From Dyadobacter sp. CECT 9275 (GTDB lineage Bacteria > Bacteroidota > Bacteroidia > Cytophagales > Spirosomataceae), in the NCBI RefSeq assembly GCF_907164905.1, contig NZ_CAJRAF010000002.1, forward strand, positions 3,472,001 to 3,536,000: a DNA stretch of 64,000 nucleotides. The letters run 5' to 3'. Position numbers and translations under genes: made by a program. Of the stretch, positions 28,982 to 39,100 are shown one piece after another. Within the stretch, counting starts at the first letter, position 1. Each line of letters begins with the position of its first letter. Below the pieces are notes generated by a model. It did no database searches and was not told where the DNA came from. It saw only the letters and a list, made by a program, of their open reading frames with translations.

Positions 28982-29992
28982 ATGAAAATCGCAGTAGTAG
29001 GCGCTACCGGTCTGGTAGGCAGCGAAATCCTCAAAGTGCTCGAAGAGCGTAATTTCCCGGTGACGGAATTGTTGGCCGTTGCATCTGAAAGATCTGTTGG
29101 TAAGGAAGTTACATTCAAGGGTAAACAGATAAAGGTGATCGGCTTTGAAGATGCTATTGCTGCAAAACCTGAGATTGCGATCTTCTCCGCTGGCGGAGGT
29201 ACCTCTCTGGAACTTGCTCCTCAGTTTGCCGCTGCAGGAATTACGGTTATAGATAACTCATCGGCTTGGCGGATGGACGTTACCAAAAAGCTGGTAGTAC
29301 CCGAAATCAACGCCAAAACTTTAACCAAGGAAGACAAGATCATTGCAAATCCTAACTGCTCAACCATCCAGATGGTGGTTGTACTGAATCCTTTGCATGA
29401 AAAATATAAAGTGAAACGTGTGGTGGTATCCACCTACCAGTCAGTAACCGGAACGGGAAAAGCGGCTGTGGATCAGTTATTTTCGGAGCGTGTGGGAGAT
29501 CACAGCAAATCCAAAGTATATCCGCATCAGATTGACCTGAACGTACTGCCACATATTGACTCTTTCCTGGATAACGGTTATACCAAAGAAGAAATGAAGA
29601 TGACCAATGAAACCAAAAAGATCATTGGTGACGATAGTATTGCAGTGACCGCCACAACGGTTAGAATTCCTACGATCGGAGGTCATTCTGAGGCAGTTAA
29701 TATTGAGTTCGAAAACGAGTTTGACCTGGAAGAGGTTCGTCAGATACTGAGAGAGGCTGAAGGTGTTGTTATTCAGGACGACCCTAAGAATTTCCTGTAT
29801 CCAATGCCGCTCACAGCTCACGGCAAGGACGAAACTTTTGTAGGACGCATCCGTCGGGATGAATCCCAGCCTAAAACTTTAAATCTGTGGATCGTTGCGG
29901 ATAACCTTCGCAAAGGTGCCGCCACCAATGCTGTCCAGATTGCCGAGTATCTGGTAAAACATGAACTGGTTGCAGTACCTCAGGAGGCTTAA
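28982..29992 (+). CDS. asd: Aspartate-semialdehyde dehydrogenase
   Basis: A 336-residue enzyme reducing aspartyl phosphate to the semialdehyde for lysine, diaminopimelate, methionine and threonine synthesis. The NADP-binding motif is VVGATGLVGSEIL at the N-terminus. The catalytic cysteine is in NPNCSTIQMV near residue 130, and the substrate region RIPTIGGHSEAVNIEF with its histidine lies near residue 230. The ATG at 28982 fits the conserved first strand. It is convergent with nuoD. Confidence 0.96.
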   Translation: MKIAVVGATGLVGSEILKVLEERNFPVTELLAVASERSVGKEVTFKGKQIKVIGFEDAIAAKPEIAIFSAGGGTSLELAPQFAAAGITVIDNSSAWRMDVTKKLVVPEINAKTLTKEDKIIANPNCSTIQMVVVLNPLHEKYKVKRVVVSTYQSVTGTGKAAVDQLFSERVGDHSKSKVYPHQIDLNVLPHIDSFLDNGYTKEEMKMTNETKKIIGDDSIAVTATTVRIPTIGGHSEAVNIEFENEFDLEEVRQILREAEGVVIQDDPKNFLYPMPLTAHGKDETFVGRIRRDESQPKTLNLWIVADNLRKGAATNAVQIAEYLVKHELVAVPQEA

Positions 29993-30014
29993 TATCTCCT
30001 TGTAATGATTTTGG

Positions 30015-30060
30015 AAACCACTTTATTCTGAAGGTATCCTTCCGGATGAAGTGGTTTTCT
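30015..30060. terminator. Hairpin between convergent asd and nuoD
   Basis: AAACCACTT (30015-30023) and AAGTGGTTT (30049-30057) pair over 9 bases, with a smaller GAAGG/CCTTC hairpin in the loop and a short T run after the right arm. It is likely to end asd transcription and might serve both directions. Confidence 0.6.
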
Positions 30061-30069
30061 ATGAAAGGC

Positions 30070-31287
30070 TTATCGGTCTACTTCTCCCATGACCATATCA
30101 ATGGATCCAATAATGGCGACCAGGTCGGCAATTAAGGCTCCTTTGGAAAGTTCTCCGATGGCCGAAAGGTTATTAAAGGAGCACGCCCGGGCCTTGCATC
30201 GCACAGGGATATCCGAGCGGCCGTCGGTGCGGAAGAAAAAGCCCAGTTCTCCTTTAGGGTTTTCGGCCCGGACATAAAAATCCATGGCTTTGGGGCGTAT
30301 CTTTTTGGGAACCATTGCCTGCGGATCAAAATCGGAAGTTCTTTTATAATTTCCCATCAGCTGTTGCAGGCTTTGTTCTATGATTTTTACAGATTCCCGA
30401 CATTCCACAACACGTACCCAGGTACGGTCCCAGCAGTCACCGGTTTTCCCCATTTTTCCTTCGCCAATGGGTACTTCAAAATCAATATCTGGGTATACCG
30501 AGTAACCGTCTACTTTCCGAAGGTCATATCTCAGCCCTGAACCCCGGAGCATGGGGCCCGTACAACCGTAATTAATGGCAACCGGCAATGGCAAAACGCC
30601 AACATTGGCCGTTCTTTGGATAAATATTTTATTGTCTATTACAAGCTGCTGCAATTCGTCCAGCTTGGGTTTGAGGTATTGTATAAACTCAAGGCAGCGC
30701 TCTTCAAAACCTACGGGCAGATCATAAAATAACCCGCCAATCCAGATATAATTATAAAGCATCCGCGCACCGCAAATCCATTCCAGCAGGCGCAGGATCT
30801 GCTCACGGTCACGCATCATCCAAAGGAATGGCGTGTAGGCCCCGATATCCATGGCATAAGATCCCAGTGCCACAAAGTGAGAAGCCAGCCTGTTGAGTTC
30901 CGCCGTTACTACCCGAATATATTCAATCCGTTTCGGAATATCATTTTCAATCCCCAGCATACGTTCCACGCCCATTACATATGCATGCTCCGAATTCATG
31001 GCAGCTACATAATCCAGACGATCCACATAGGGGATGATCTGATTAAAAGGCAACGCCTCCGCGTGTTTCTCAAAACATCGGTGCAAATATCCCAGGTGCG
31101 GTACCACATCCACAATCACCTCTCCGTCCGTAACCACCTCCAGCCGCAGTACACCGTGCGTGGAAGGATGCTGCGGTCCTATGTTCAGTACCATTTCTTC
31201 GGTCCTGAGATTTTCCGGCTTATATTTGGTAGGTACCGAAACCGCCATATGTTCCGGGCGGTACTCGTATTGGATTTTATTACTCAT
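30070..31287 (-). CDS. nuoD: NADH-quinone oxidoreductase subunit D, isolated copy
   Basis: About 405 residues. This is the 49-kDa subunit of complex I that helps form the quinone site. Signature sequences are LNIGPQHPSTHGVLRL near residue 35, LEWICGARMLYNYIWIGG near residue 165, and the C-terminal SIDMVMGEVDR. The ATG at 31287 (MSNKIQYEYRPEHM) is preferred over an upstream start that would add a hydrophobic tail. It is separated by about 27 kb from the nuoLMN genes in this window and follows the glycosidase-like lipoprotein gene on the same strand. Whether another nuoD exists in the main operon cannot be seen. Confidence 0.93.
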   Translation of the reverse strand: MSNKIQYEYRPEHMAVSVPTKYKPENLRTEEMVLNIGPQHPSTHGVLRLEVVTDGEVIVDVVPHLGYLHRCFEKHAEALPFNQIIPYVDRLDYVAAMNSEHAYVMGVERMLGIENDIPKRIEYIRVVTAELNRLASHFVALGSYAMDIGAYTPFLWMMRDREQILRLLEWICGARMLYNYIWIGGLFYDLPVGFEERCLEFIQYLKPKLDELQQLVIDNKIFIQRTANVGVLPLPVAINYGCTGPMLRGSGLRYDLRKVDGYSVYPDIDFEVPIGEGKMGKTGDCWDRTWVRVVECRESVKIIEQSLQQLMGNYKRTSDFDPQAMVPKKIRPKAMDFYVRAENPKGELGFFFRTDGRSDIPVRCKARACSFNNLSAIGELSKGALIADLVAIIGSIDMVMGEVDR

Positions 31288-31372
31288 GCAGGATGTTACG
31301 GTCAGCGGGATATGCAACAAATATACGAACAAAAGGGAGGCCTCCCCGGTTCGGCCCAATCACCTGATCGGA

Positions 31373-32941
31373 TCAGAAACGGATCACCTTTTGATCCTGT
31401 ATTTCAACCTTCAGTGGCCCAACCGGTCTTCCTTCGTTATGCAGCCTGTCCACCGCAGTGATGTAGTATACATATCTTTTCCCGTTCTGCACGGTTGCAT
31501 CCACAAAGTGCTCTCCTTCGTAACACAAAGCGACGATATTCCTTGGGTCGTGAGCTGTTGGTTTTTCATCAGGGGCAAAGCGGTAAATGACATAATACCA
31601 GGCACTTTCTCCATCCGAGGCAGGGTCTGGTTTCTCCCAGAAGAGCTCAAGGCCCTGTGGCAAGAGAGTCGCCTTCAGATTTTTAGGACTTAACGGTGCG
31701 ATACGGTCCTTCCAGGGCATAGTGGGAACCAGGGCCGGATAACGAAAAAGTTCTGTCCTCAGGGAATCAACAAAACCCAGGCTATTGTTTTTTAACGATC
31801 TGGAACTAAAAAAAATAGCCCCGTCGCTTTCATTCTCTCTGAGGTATCTGATCTGGTTCGGCAGCTCCGAAGGGTTGGCCCAGGTTTTATCCTTCTCTTT
31901 GTACCCTACCCGGTAAGCACCCAAGCCTACATAAAAATGCCGTCCATAACTATTTTCAATCCACCAGTCCACCATGTTACGGTAGGGAACCCTGGCAAAA
32001 CCGGAGGAGAAATACAATTGCGGCGCAATGTAGTCGACCCACCCCTCCTTCGCCCATTTCCGGCTATCGGCAAAAAGATCGTCATAGGAGGCCAGTGCGC
32101 CATAGGTTTTGGACCCCTCCGCATCGGAATCCTTATTCCGCCATACGCCAAATGGGCTGATCCCGAATTTTAACTTGGGCTTTACTTCCTGCAGGGCATC
32201 ATGGATCTGCTTTACGAGCATATTGATGTTATGCCTTCTCCAGTCTGCCTTGCTTTCAAAATCCTGCCCGTATTTGCTAAAAGCCTCCTCGTCGTGGATT
32301 ACCTCTCCGGCCACTGCATAAGGATAAAAATAATCGTCAAAATGAATTCCGTCGATATCATAATTTTTTGCCACATTGACCGTCACATCCGTAATAAACT
32401 GCCTTACCTCCGGTATTCCGAAGTTGAACAGCTTATAACCATCATAACTCAGTATCCATTCAGGATGTTTGCGGCTGATATTTTCGGAGGAGATACTCTT
32501 TGCCGATTTGTGAACCAGCCTGTTGAGGTTAAGCCAGGCGTGGAATTCAAGGCCTCTTCTGTGTGACTCCCTGATCATGAAGTCCATCGGGTCCCATAAA
32601 GGGCTTGGCTGGCGGCCCTGCAACCCGGTGAGCCATTCAGACCATGGTTCAGCACTTTTAGCATAAAATGCGTCTCCGGCCGCTCTTACCTGGACAAAAA
32701 CTGCGTTCATACCGTTTTTTTTATGAAAGTCCAGCAGATTCGAAAATTCTTCCCGCTGTTCGTCCGGCATAAGATTTTTACTGCTCGGCCAATCGATGTT
32801 ATCGACAGTGGCAATCCAGACGGCTCTGAATTCCCTTTTAGGGGGAGCATCACTTTCAACGTCCGCGCTCTGAGCCTTACAACCGCAAAGAGAAAATAAA
32901 CTCAATATTAATGAAAGCGTACAAGCCTGAATTTTTTTCAC
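31373..32941 (-). CDS. Lipoprotein of the family-10-like glycoside hydrolase group (GHL10/DUF187)
   Basis: About 522 residues from a GTG start at 32941, chosen because it directly precedes a lipoprotein signal (KKIQACTLSLILSL with lipobox LCGC). The mature part is a TIM-barrel of the GHL10 type: FRAVWIATVDNIDWPS, then GIHFDDYFYPY, FGISPFGVWRN and VDYIAPQLYF, followed near residue 420 by a fibronectin-like C-terminal domain (APLSPKNLKATLLPQGLELF). Related proteins are thought to act on glycans at the envelope; substrate unknown. It is 85 bases upstream of nuoD on the same strand, an unexpected neighbour. Confidence 0.85.
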   Translation of the reverse strand: MKKIQACTLSLILSLFSLCGCKAQSADVESDAPPKREFRAVWIATVDNIDWPSSKNLMPDEQREEFSNLLDFHKKNGMNAVFVQVRAAGDAFYAKSAEPWSEWLTGLQGRQPSPLWDPMDFMIRESHRRGLEFHAWLNLNRLVHKSAKSISSENISRKHPEWILSYDGYKLFNFGIPEVRQFITDVTVNVAKNYDIDGIHFDDYFYPYAVAGEVIHDEEAFSKYGQDFESKADWRRHNINMLVKQIHDALQEVKPKLKFGISPFGVWRNKDSDAEGSKTYGALASYDDLFADSRKWAKEGWVDYIAPQLYFSSGFARVPYRNMVDWWIENSYGRHFYVGLGAYRVGYKEKDKTWANPSELPNQIRYLRENESDGAIFFSSRSLKNNSLGFVDSLRTELFRYPALVPTMPWKDRIAPLSPKNLKATLLPQGLELFWEKPDPASDGESAWYYVIYRFAPDEKPTAHDPRNIVALCYEGEHFVDATVQNGKRYVYYITAVDRLHNEGRPVGPLKVEIQDQKVIRF

Positions 32942-33166
32942 TAGAAAACCAATGCAAAATGTTAATCTGACCAAAGTAACGTAATTTGGTCCAAAGTTAG
33001 CCCAGAACATCCGAATTTTGTAAATGGGGTAAATAAACATATACCTGTCTATTGTTATTCTGAATTATTTTTCTGGATATTTATTGTGTAATTACAAGGA
33101 AATTTTGTGTGATATCTGAATTTGTTATTTGTCAGACCGCTATAACGCTTTAACCTGTATCCGATA

Positions 33167-34981
33167 TTGGAACCATTTGTCAAAACCACTAAAAAAAATG
33201 TCCTCTTTGAGGTTGCATGGGAAGTTTGCAACCAGGTAGGAGGAATTTACACTGTTATAAGGACCAAGGTGCCTGCAATGGTTGAAAAGTGGGAGGAAAA
33301 TTACTTTTTACTTGGGCCCTACTTTGAGAAAAAAGCTTCATCAGAATTTGAATCAATAACAGACCTGGACGATTCTCCCGCCGGCCGTATCGTACGACGG
33401 ATGCGAGAGATGGGCTATGCTGTTTATTATGGTTACTGGCTGGTTACCGGCAAACCCCGTGTGATACTTTTTGACCTGGACAGCGTTACCAAAGACCTGG
33501 ACGGGATCAAGTACAACCTGTGGGAAAGAAACCGGATTCCCACCATTAACGTAGAGCATCTGGTTAATCAAACCTTGTGCTTTGGTGAAATGGTAAGGAT
33601 TTTCCTGAAAGAATATGCCGAGGAAAATGCAAAGAGAGAAGAAATTTTCGCGCAGTTTCATGAGTGGATGGCCAGCAGCGGCCTGCCCGATCTGAAAAAA
33701 GATAACGCCAAAATTGCTATCACATTCACCACGCACGCCACCATGCTGGGCCGGTATCTGGCGCAGAATGTGGACGGATTTTACAGTAAGCTTCCTTTCT
33801 TTGACTGGGAGCAGGAAGCCCGCAATTACAATATCGTGGCCCAGGCTTCCATTGAAAGGCAGGCAGCACTTAACGCGCACGTACTCACTACGGTGAGCGA
33901 CGTTACCGCAAGGGAATGTGAAGTGTTCCTGGGGCGCATGCCTGACCTGGTAACCCCTAACGGCCTGAACGTGGTCCGTTTTCAGGCAGTTCATGAATTT
34001 CAAAATCTGCATTTAAAATACAAGGAGCGGATTCATGAGTTTGTATTAGGGCACTTTTTTCCGAGTTATTCTTTTGATCTGGATAAAACCCTCTATTTCT
34101 TCACTTCCGGGCGTTATGAATATAGTAACAAAGGGTATGACCTTACCCTGGAAGCACTGGCGAGGCTAAACTGGAAAATGGTACAGGCAGGGATGGACAT
34201 GACCGTGGTCATGTTCATCGTTACCAAGCAGCCCTATTATTCTGTGAATCCGGATGTACTGCAGTCCCGGGCGGTGCTCAATGAACTTCAGGAAACCTGC
34301 ACGGCTATTGAAAAAGAGGTTGGCGAAAAATTGTTCCTGGCGACAGCTTCCGGTGCAGATCACAAAATGCCCGATCTTAATAATTTTGTAGATGAGTACT
34401 GGCGTCTGCGCCTTCGGCGTACCATCCAGAGCTGGAAAACGGAGAAACTCCCCGCCTTTGTCACTCACGACCTGAAGGAAGAAGACGGTATTACTGAATT
34501 CTGCCGGAAGGCCAATCTGGTGAATAATGAAAGGGATCGTGTTAAAATCGTTTATCACCCTGATTTTATCTCTTCCACTAATCCTCTTTTTGGTCTGGAC
34601 TACGGCCAGTTTGTGCGGGGTTGCCATCTTGGCGTTTTCCCAAGTTATTATGAACCATGGGGTTACACCCCGCTCGAATGCGTCGTTCGCGGGGTACCTA
34701 CCGTCACCAGCGACCTTTCGGGCTTTGGAGATTATATCATGCAGATCATGCGTGACTACGAAAACCGGGGCATTTATGTAATTAACCGCAAATCCCAGAC
34801 CTACTCTCAGGCTGCGGACCAGTTGGCTGATATCCTTTTCAAATTTGTAAAAATGCAGCGCCGCGACCGTATCATGCAGCGGAACCGGGTGGAGAATATT
34901 TCTGATGTATTCGACTGGATGAACCTGCGCTCTTACTATGATACTGCGCACGATCTCGCCGCCAAGCGCAAAAAGCCCTGA
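33167..34981 (+). CDS. Glycogen synthase, GT3 (eukaryote-like) family
   Basis: About 604 residues, resembling the GT3 glycogen synthases of fungi and animals rather than bacterial GT5 GlgA. The N-terminal Rossmann half has EVAWEVCNQVGGIYTVIRTK with the sugar-nucleotide glycine motif, and the C-terminal half has the catalytic FPSYYEPWGYTPLECVVRG segment with the conserved acidic residues. The frame can only start at TTG (33167), since an upstream stop lies at 33143-33145 and the next ATG is well inside the domain. It stands alone, without branching enzyme or phosphorylase, and ends before a clear terminator. Confidence 0.88.
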   Translation: MEPFVKTTKKNVLFEVAWEVCNQVGGIYTVIRTKVPAMVEKWEENYFLLGPYFEKKASSEFESITDLDDSPAGRIVRRMREMGYAVYYGYWLVTGKPRVILFDLDSVTKDLDGIKYNLWERNRIPTINVEHLVNQTLCFGEMVRIFLKEYAEENAKREEIFAQFHEWMASSGLPDLKKDNAKIAITFTTHATMLGRYLAQNVDGFYSKLPFFDWEQEARNYNIVAQASIERQAALNAHVLTTVSDVTARECEVFLGRMPDLVTPNGLNVVRFQAVHEFQNLHLKYKERIHEFVLGHFFPSYSFDLDKTLYFFTSGRYEYSNKGYDLTLEALARLNWKMVQAGMDMTVVMFIVTKQPYYSVNPDVLQSRAVLNELQETCTAIEKEVGEKLFLATASGADHKMPDLNNFVDEYWRLRLRRTIQSWKTEKLPAFVTHDLKEEDGITEFCRKANLVNNERDRVKIVYHPDFISSTNPLFGLDYGQFVRGCHLGVFPSYYEPWGYTPLECVVRGVPTVTSDLSGFGDYIMQIMRDYENRGIYVINRKSQTYSQAADQLADILFKFVKMQRRDRIMQRNRVENISDVFDWMNLRSYYDTAHDLAAKRKKP

Positions 34982-35003
34982 TCGTACCATTATCCCTTTC
35001 AGC

Positions 35004-35040
35004 AAGCCCGGCTTATCAGCACAGATAACCCGGGCTTTTT
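35004..35040 (+). terminator. Intrinsic terminator after glycogen synthase
   Basis: AAGCCCGG (35004-35011) and CCGGGCTT (35029-35036) form an 8-bp stem with a T tract following. It lies 23 bases past the stop. Confidence 0.85.
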
Positions 35041-35198
35041 GATTAACCGCCATGGTATGGCCGAGGCCTTCCGATTTGCCCGATCTGCTTTACAAACAGC
35101 GCTGCTAATCAAATACCTTCATGAGATCTGCCGCTTTATCTTTTCTTTCCTGAAAAAAATCTACACCTTCACAAACAATTAGACAATATAAATTGGCA

Positions 35199-36032
35199 AT
35201 GAATTACATAGAAGTTGATCTGCAGGCCGACTCCGATTTTACGGAAATATTAATGGCCGAACTGGGAGAAATCGGTTTTGAATCCTTTGTTGAAACAGAT
35301 GAAGGGTTACTGGCTTACATCCAGGAAAATGATTTCAGCGAAAACCGTATGAACGAACTGATCGGTAAATACCAGGATCTGACGACAATAGCAATATCCT
35401 GGAAATCGTTAGAAAGAAAGAACTGGAACGAGGAATGGGAAAAAAGTTATGAACCCATTGAGGTAGGAGATCAGGTACGTGTCCGTGCAACTTTTCATGA
35501 CCCGGACCCCTCTTTCACCTACGACCTTCTCATTCAGCCCAAAATGTCGTTTGGTACTGGGCACCACGAAACCACCTGGCTTGTCATGAATGAGCAGCTT
35601 AGCCTTCCTCATCAGGGGCTTAGCGTGATGGACGTTGGCTGTGGTACCGGAATCCTGACCATTCTGGCCTATAAGCTGGGTGCTGTAAAAATGCTTGGAT
35701 TTGATATTGACGAATGGGCTGTGGAGAATACCAGGGAGAATTTCGAAATGAACGATCTGCCCGAAGAAGCAGAAGTTTTTATGGGAACCATTAAGGATGT
35801 ACCGGCCTCACGGATGTTTGGCGGTATACTGGCCAACATCAATCGAAATATATTACTCAGCGAAATACCTAAATACGTAAAACATCTGGAGCCCGGCGGC
35901 TGGCTTGTGACCAGCGGATTTTACGAAACCGACCAGCGTGACATTGAAAATTGCGCTCTGGAAAACGGTTTGAAAAAAGTAAGGTCGAACACACGCAATC
36001 AATGGGCAACCGTTGTATTTGAGAAACTATAA
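35199..36032 (+). CDS. prmA: Ribosomal protein L11 methyltransferase
   Basis: A 277-residue SAM-dependent methyltransferase that trimethylates ribosomal protein L11. The family features are the N-terminal NYIEVDLQADSDFTEILMAELGE region, the FGTGHHETTWLV segment near residue 120, and the SAM motif VMDVGCGTGILTI near residue 142, followed by the substrate-side ANINRNILL. The ATG at 35199 is preferred over a TTG six bases upstream. It precedes the large envelope protein by 70 bases on the same strand. Confidence 0.94.
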   Translation: MNYIEVDLQADSDFTEILMAELGEIGFESFVETDEGLLAYIQENDFSENRMNELIGKYQDLTTIAISWKSLERKNWNEEWEKSYEPIEVGDQVRVRATFHDPDPSFTYDLLIQPKMSFGTGHHETTWLVMNEQLSLPHQGLSVMDVGCGTGILTILAYKLGAVKMLGFDIDEWAVENTRENFEMNDLPEEAEVFMGTIKDVPASRMFGGILANINRNILLSEIPKYVKHLEPGGWLVTSGFYETDQRDIENCALENGLKKVRSNTRNQWATVVFEKL

Positions 36033-36102
36033 TTTATCCCGGCCAAACATCGTTTCAGCTTTAAACGGACTGGCACAGAAACCGTTGGGATTTAGATAAA
36101 CT

Positions 36103-39100
36103 ATGAAACACATTACTATCTGCCTGATTCTTTCCCTGGGAGTTTTTACAGGACCTGTTCTGATGGCCCAAAACCTGAAGGCCGCCCAGGATCCCGCACA
36201 ATTTATGGTGCAGGTAAAAAAGCTGATGGATGGAAGCCGCAATCCGCAGTATATGAAGGCAGCAGCACAGTTGGACAGCGTTTGGCTGAGCGGCGTTTCC
36301 TCTGCCCAGCAGGCAAAATTTATTTCAGTGGTAGGAACCCAGTTCGCAAAAGGGCAGAAGGCCGGGCCGGTACTTTTTCTCCTGCTTCGCAACGCACATA
36401 CATTCACCCGGCAATCTCCTGCCCAGTTGGACGGCTTCCTGGATCTTGCGGTACAGGCAGGCGAAAAATACGATTCCAAAACTTTCCAGAAGGTACTCGA
36501 AACAGTAAAGACAATCAGCGAAACCAATAAGTTATACAGCGCCAAATACAATTCACTATACCTGTTGGAAGGCACATATCAGTACCGTTTTGACACAACA
36601 AATGCTGGTACAGCCAGCGCCGACGCCAAGTTAGCGGCGGCCAATGACAGCTGGGATACTCCTGTAGATTCCAATTTTGTGATCGCCCCGGTCTCCAATC
36701 CCCTGCCCGCGATCTCAGGTGCCATACTTGAACTTAAAAATGCTGTTTTCGCCATGGTAACCGCTGGCGACTCCGCTGTTTTCGGGCCCGCCAATGGGAG
36801 TGTCTCTTTAAAAGACGGCATTTTTGTAGGACAAAATGGGAAATTCACCTGGGAAGTGGCCGGCAATCCTGATATATATGCGGATCTGGATAAATATTCC
36901 TTCAACATCACTCAGCCGAGGATCCTGGCAGAAAATGTGACCATTCACCATGACACCAAACTGGCGGCTCCTGTAAAGGGGACGCTCGAATACCGTGGTA
37001 TTAAAAAAATCAAAAATCAACCTCCACCTTACCCGCGCTTCGTATCTAACGGAACAGACGCCCGTCTCAAGGAATCCAGCAGGAACATTCAGTACAAAGG
37101 CGGCTTTACATTAATAGGTACCGATGTTTACAGCTCTTCCCTGAGCGGACATCCCTCTGTAATTACAGTTGCATACAAAGAGAAACCGGCTTTCAAGGTT
37201 GTCAGTACCAAGTTTCAACTGAAAGACTCCGTTTTCAATGCTCCGCTGGCTTATTTCTCCATGCCCCTGGGAGAAGACTCTCTGTATCATCCGGGCATAA
37301 GGTTCAAGTACAACGATACCGAAGGGCAGCTCAGGCTTGAGCGCGCCGACAAGACGGATTTTGCCCCGCTGCCCTATAAAGATACCTACCACAAAATGGA
37401 TATCTGGTCGCAGGCGATGCGCTGGAATTTCCCTAATAACAAGGTAGAATTTTATCGCATTGATGGCAAGCAGGTAGTACCCGTTAAACTGGAATCTTTT
37501 GATTTTTTTAAAAAGGAACGTATTAAGGATATCAGCAAGGAATATGGTTTTCAGCCTTTGCTAATGGCCGCTAATTATACCCAGACCGAAAAAAAGCAAG
37601 GATTCCTGGCCGAAGAACTGGCGGTTAAATTCAAACAGAATCCCAAAATCCTGAGACGCACCATGGAGCGGCTTTCGCTGGAAGGTTACTTCATCTATGA
37701 CAAAGTCACAGATCAGTTTGCGTTGAGTAAAAAAGGCATTTTGTATGTCCTGGCCAATCTGGAAAAAACTGATTACGATAATTTCCAGATCACCTCGCAG
37801 TACACCGCCAATAATGAAATTGCCAATGCCACGATCAATCTGTCAGATACCCTGCTGACGGTACTTGGTGTTTCGCGGTTCGTTATCAGTGACAGCCTTA
37901 AGATTTATGCCGTGCCCGCCGACAAAAAAGTCGTGATCGGGAAAAACCGTAATTTTACGGTGAACGGCCAGCTTGTAGCATCCAATTACCAGTTCCGGGG
38001 CCAGAACCTTAAGTTTGATTATAAACAGTTTTTTGTAAACGTCAGCCCTACGGATTCCATTACTTTCACGCCGAGGGAAAAATATGCCAAGGGCCAGCAA
38101 AGCGAAGTGGGCGGACACGTCAAATATGAAAAAGGGGGAACATTTTACCTGAGTGACCCCTCGAATAAATCAGGGATACTGAAAGGAAAAAAATCTCCCA
38201 GGCTGGTCGTCCCCGATGGCATGATCGTTTATTTCGATCAGCCAGAGCGCGGTACGCTTCTCTACCCCAGAGAGGTATTCTTCAAAATCCCGAAAATAGA
38301 CATGGACGGATTGGATAAGCGCGATGTCATTTTTGGAGGTACATTTAACGCCAATGGCATTATTCCGCCGATCCAGACCATCCTGAAAAGTATGCCTGAC
38401 AACTCCCTGGGATTTGAATATAAAGCCCCGCCTGTTGAAATGAAAATTTATGACGGAAAGGCCATGGCTAAGTTCACAGATACCCTGACGATGGATAATT
38501 CCGGTCTTCACTCCAGCGCCATTCTGCGGTATCTGTCGGCCTCCATCACCGCTAAGAAAGTACACCTCGGCTCTGATTCCCTTTATGCAACCGGCGAAAT
38601 GGCCAGTATCAAGGAAGCGGTAATAGGCAAAGGGTACTTCCCCGCCGTAGACTTGAAAGATTATGCTTTACAATGGTTCCCCACGGCAGACAGCATGCTG
38701 ATCAATACACAGGGGAAATCTTTTGCCTTTCATAAAGGGACTACCAACCTCGAAGGAAGCCTGTTACTACGATCGTCGGGTCTTTACGGCAATGGAAAAC
38801 TCAAACGTGCCGATTCCGAAATTTCTTCAGCAGATATTAAATTCAACAAAGAAGGCTTTCTTGCTAACAAGTCGTTGTTCTCCATTCATACGAGCGGCGC
38901 CAACGCGGGCAAAAAACTGCTGACGGGTAAAAACGTCAATATTGATTTTAACTTTAAAACAGGTATTGCCAGTTTCCTCACAGACGAGTCGGGCTTCGGG
39001 ACTGATTCTTCCGGAATGGATATCCCCACGGCATCTTACCGGACCTTAATCGGTTCGGCCAAATGGGATATGACCAAAAAAACAATCCTGATGAAAGGAT

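Noticed and set aside
36027..36575. Minus-strand frame of 182 codons at the start of the large envelope protein
   Set aside because: It is antisense to the signal-peptide end of a strong gene and shows low-complexity Cys/Ser/Arg composition typical of shadow frames.
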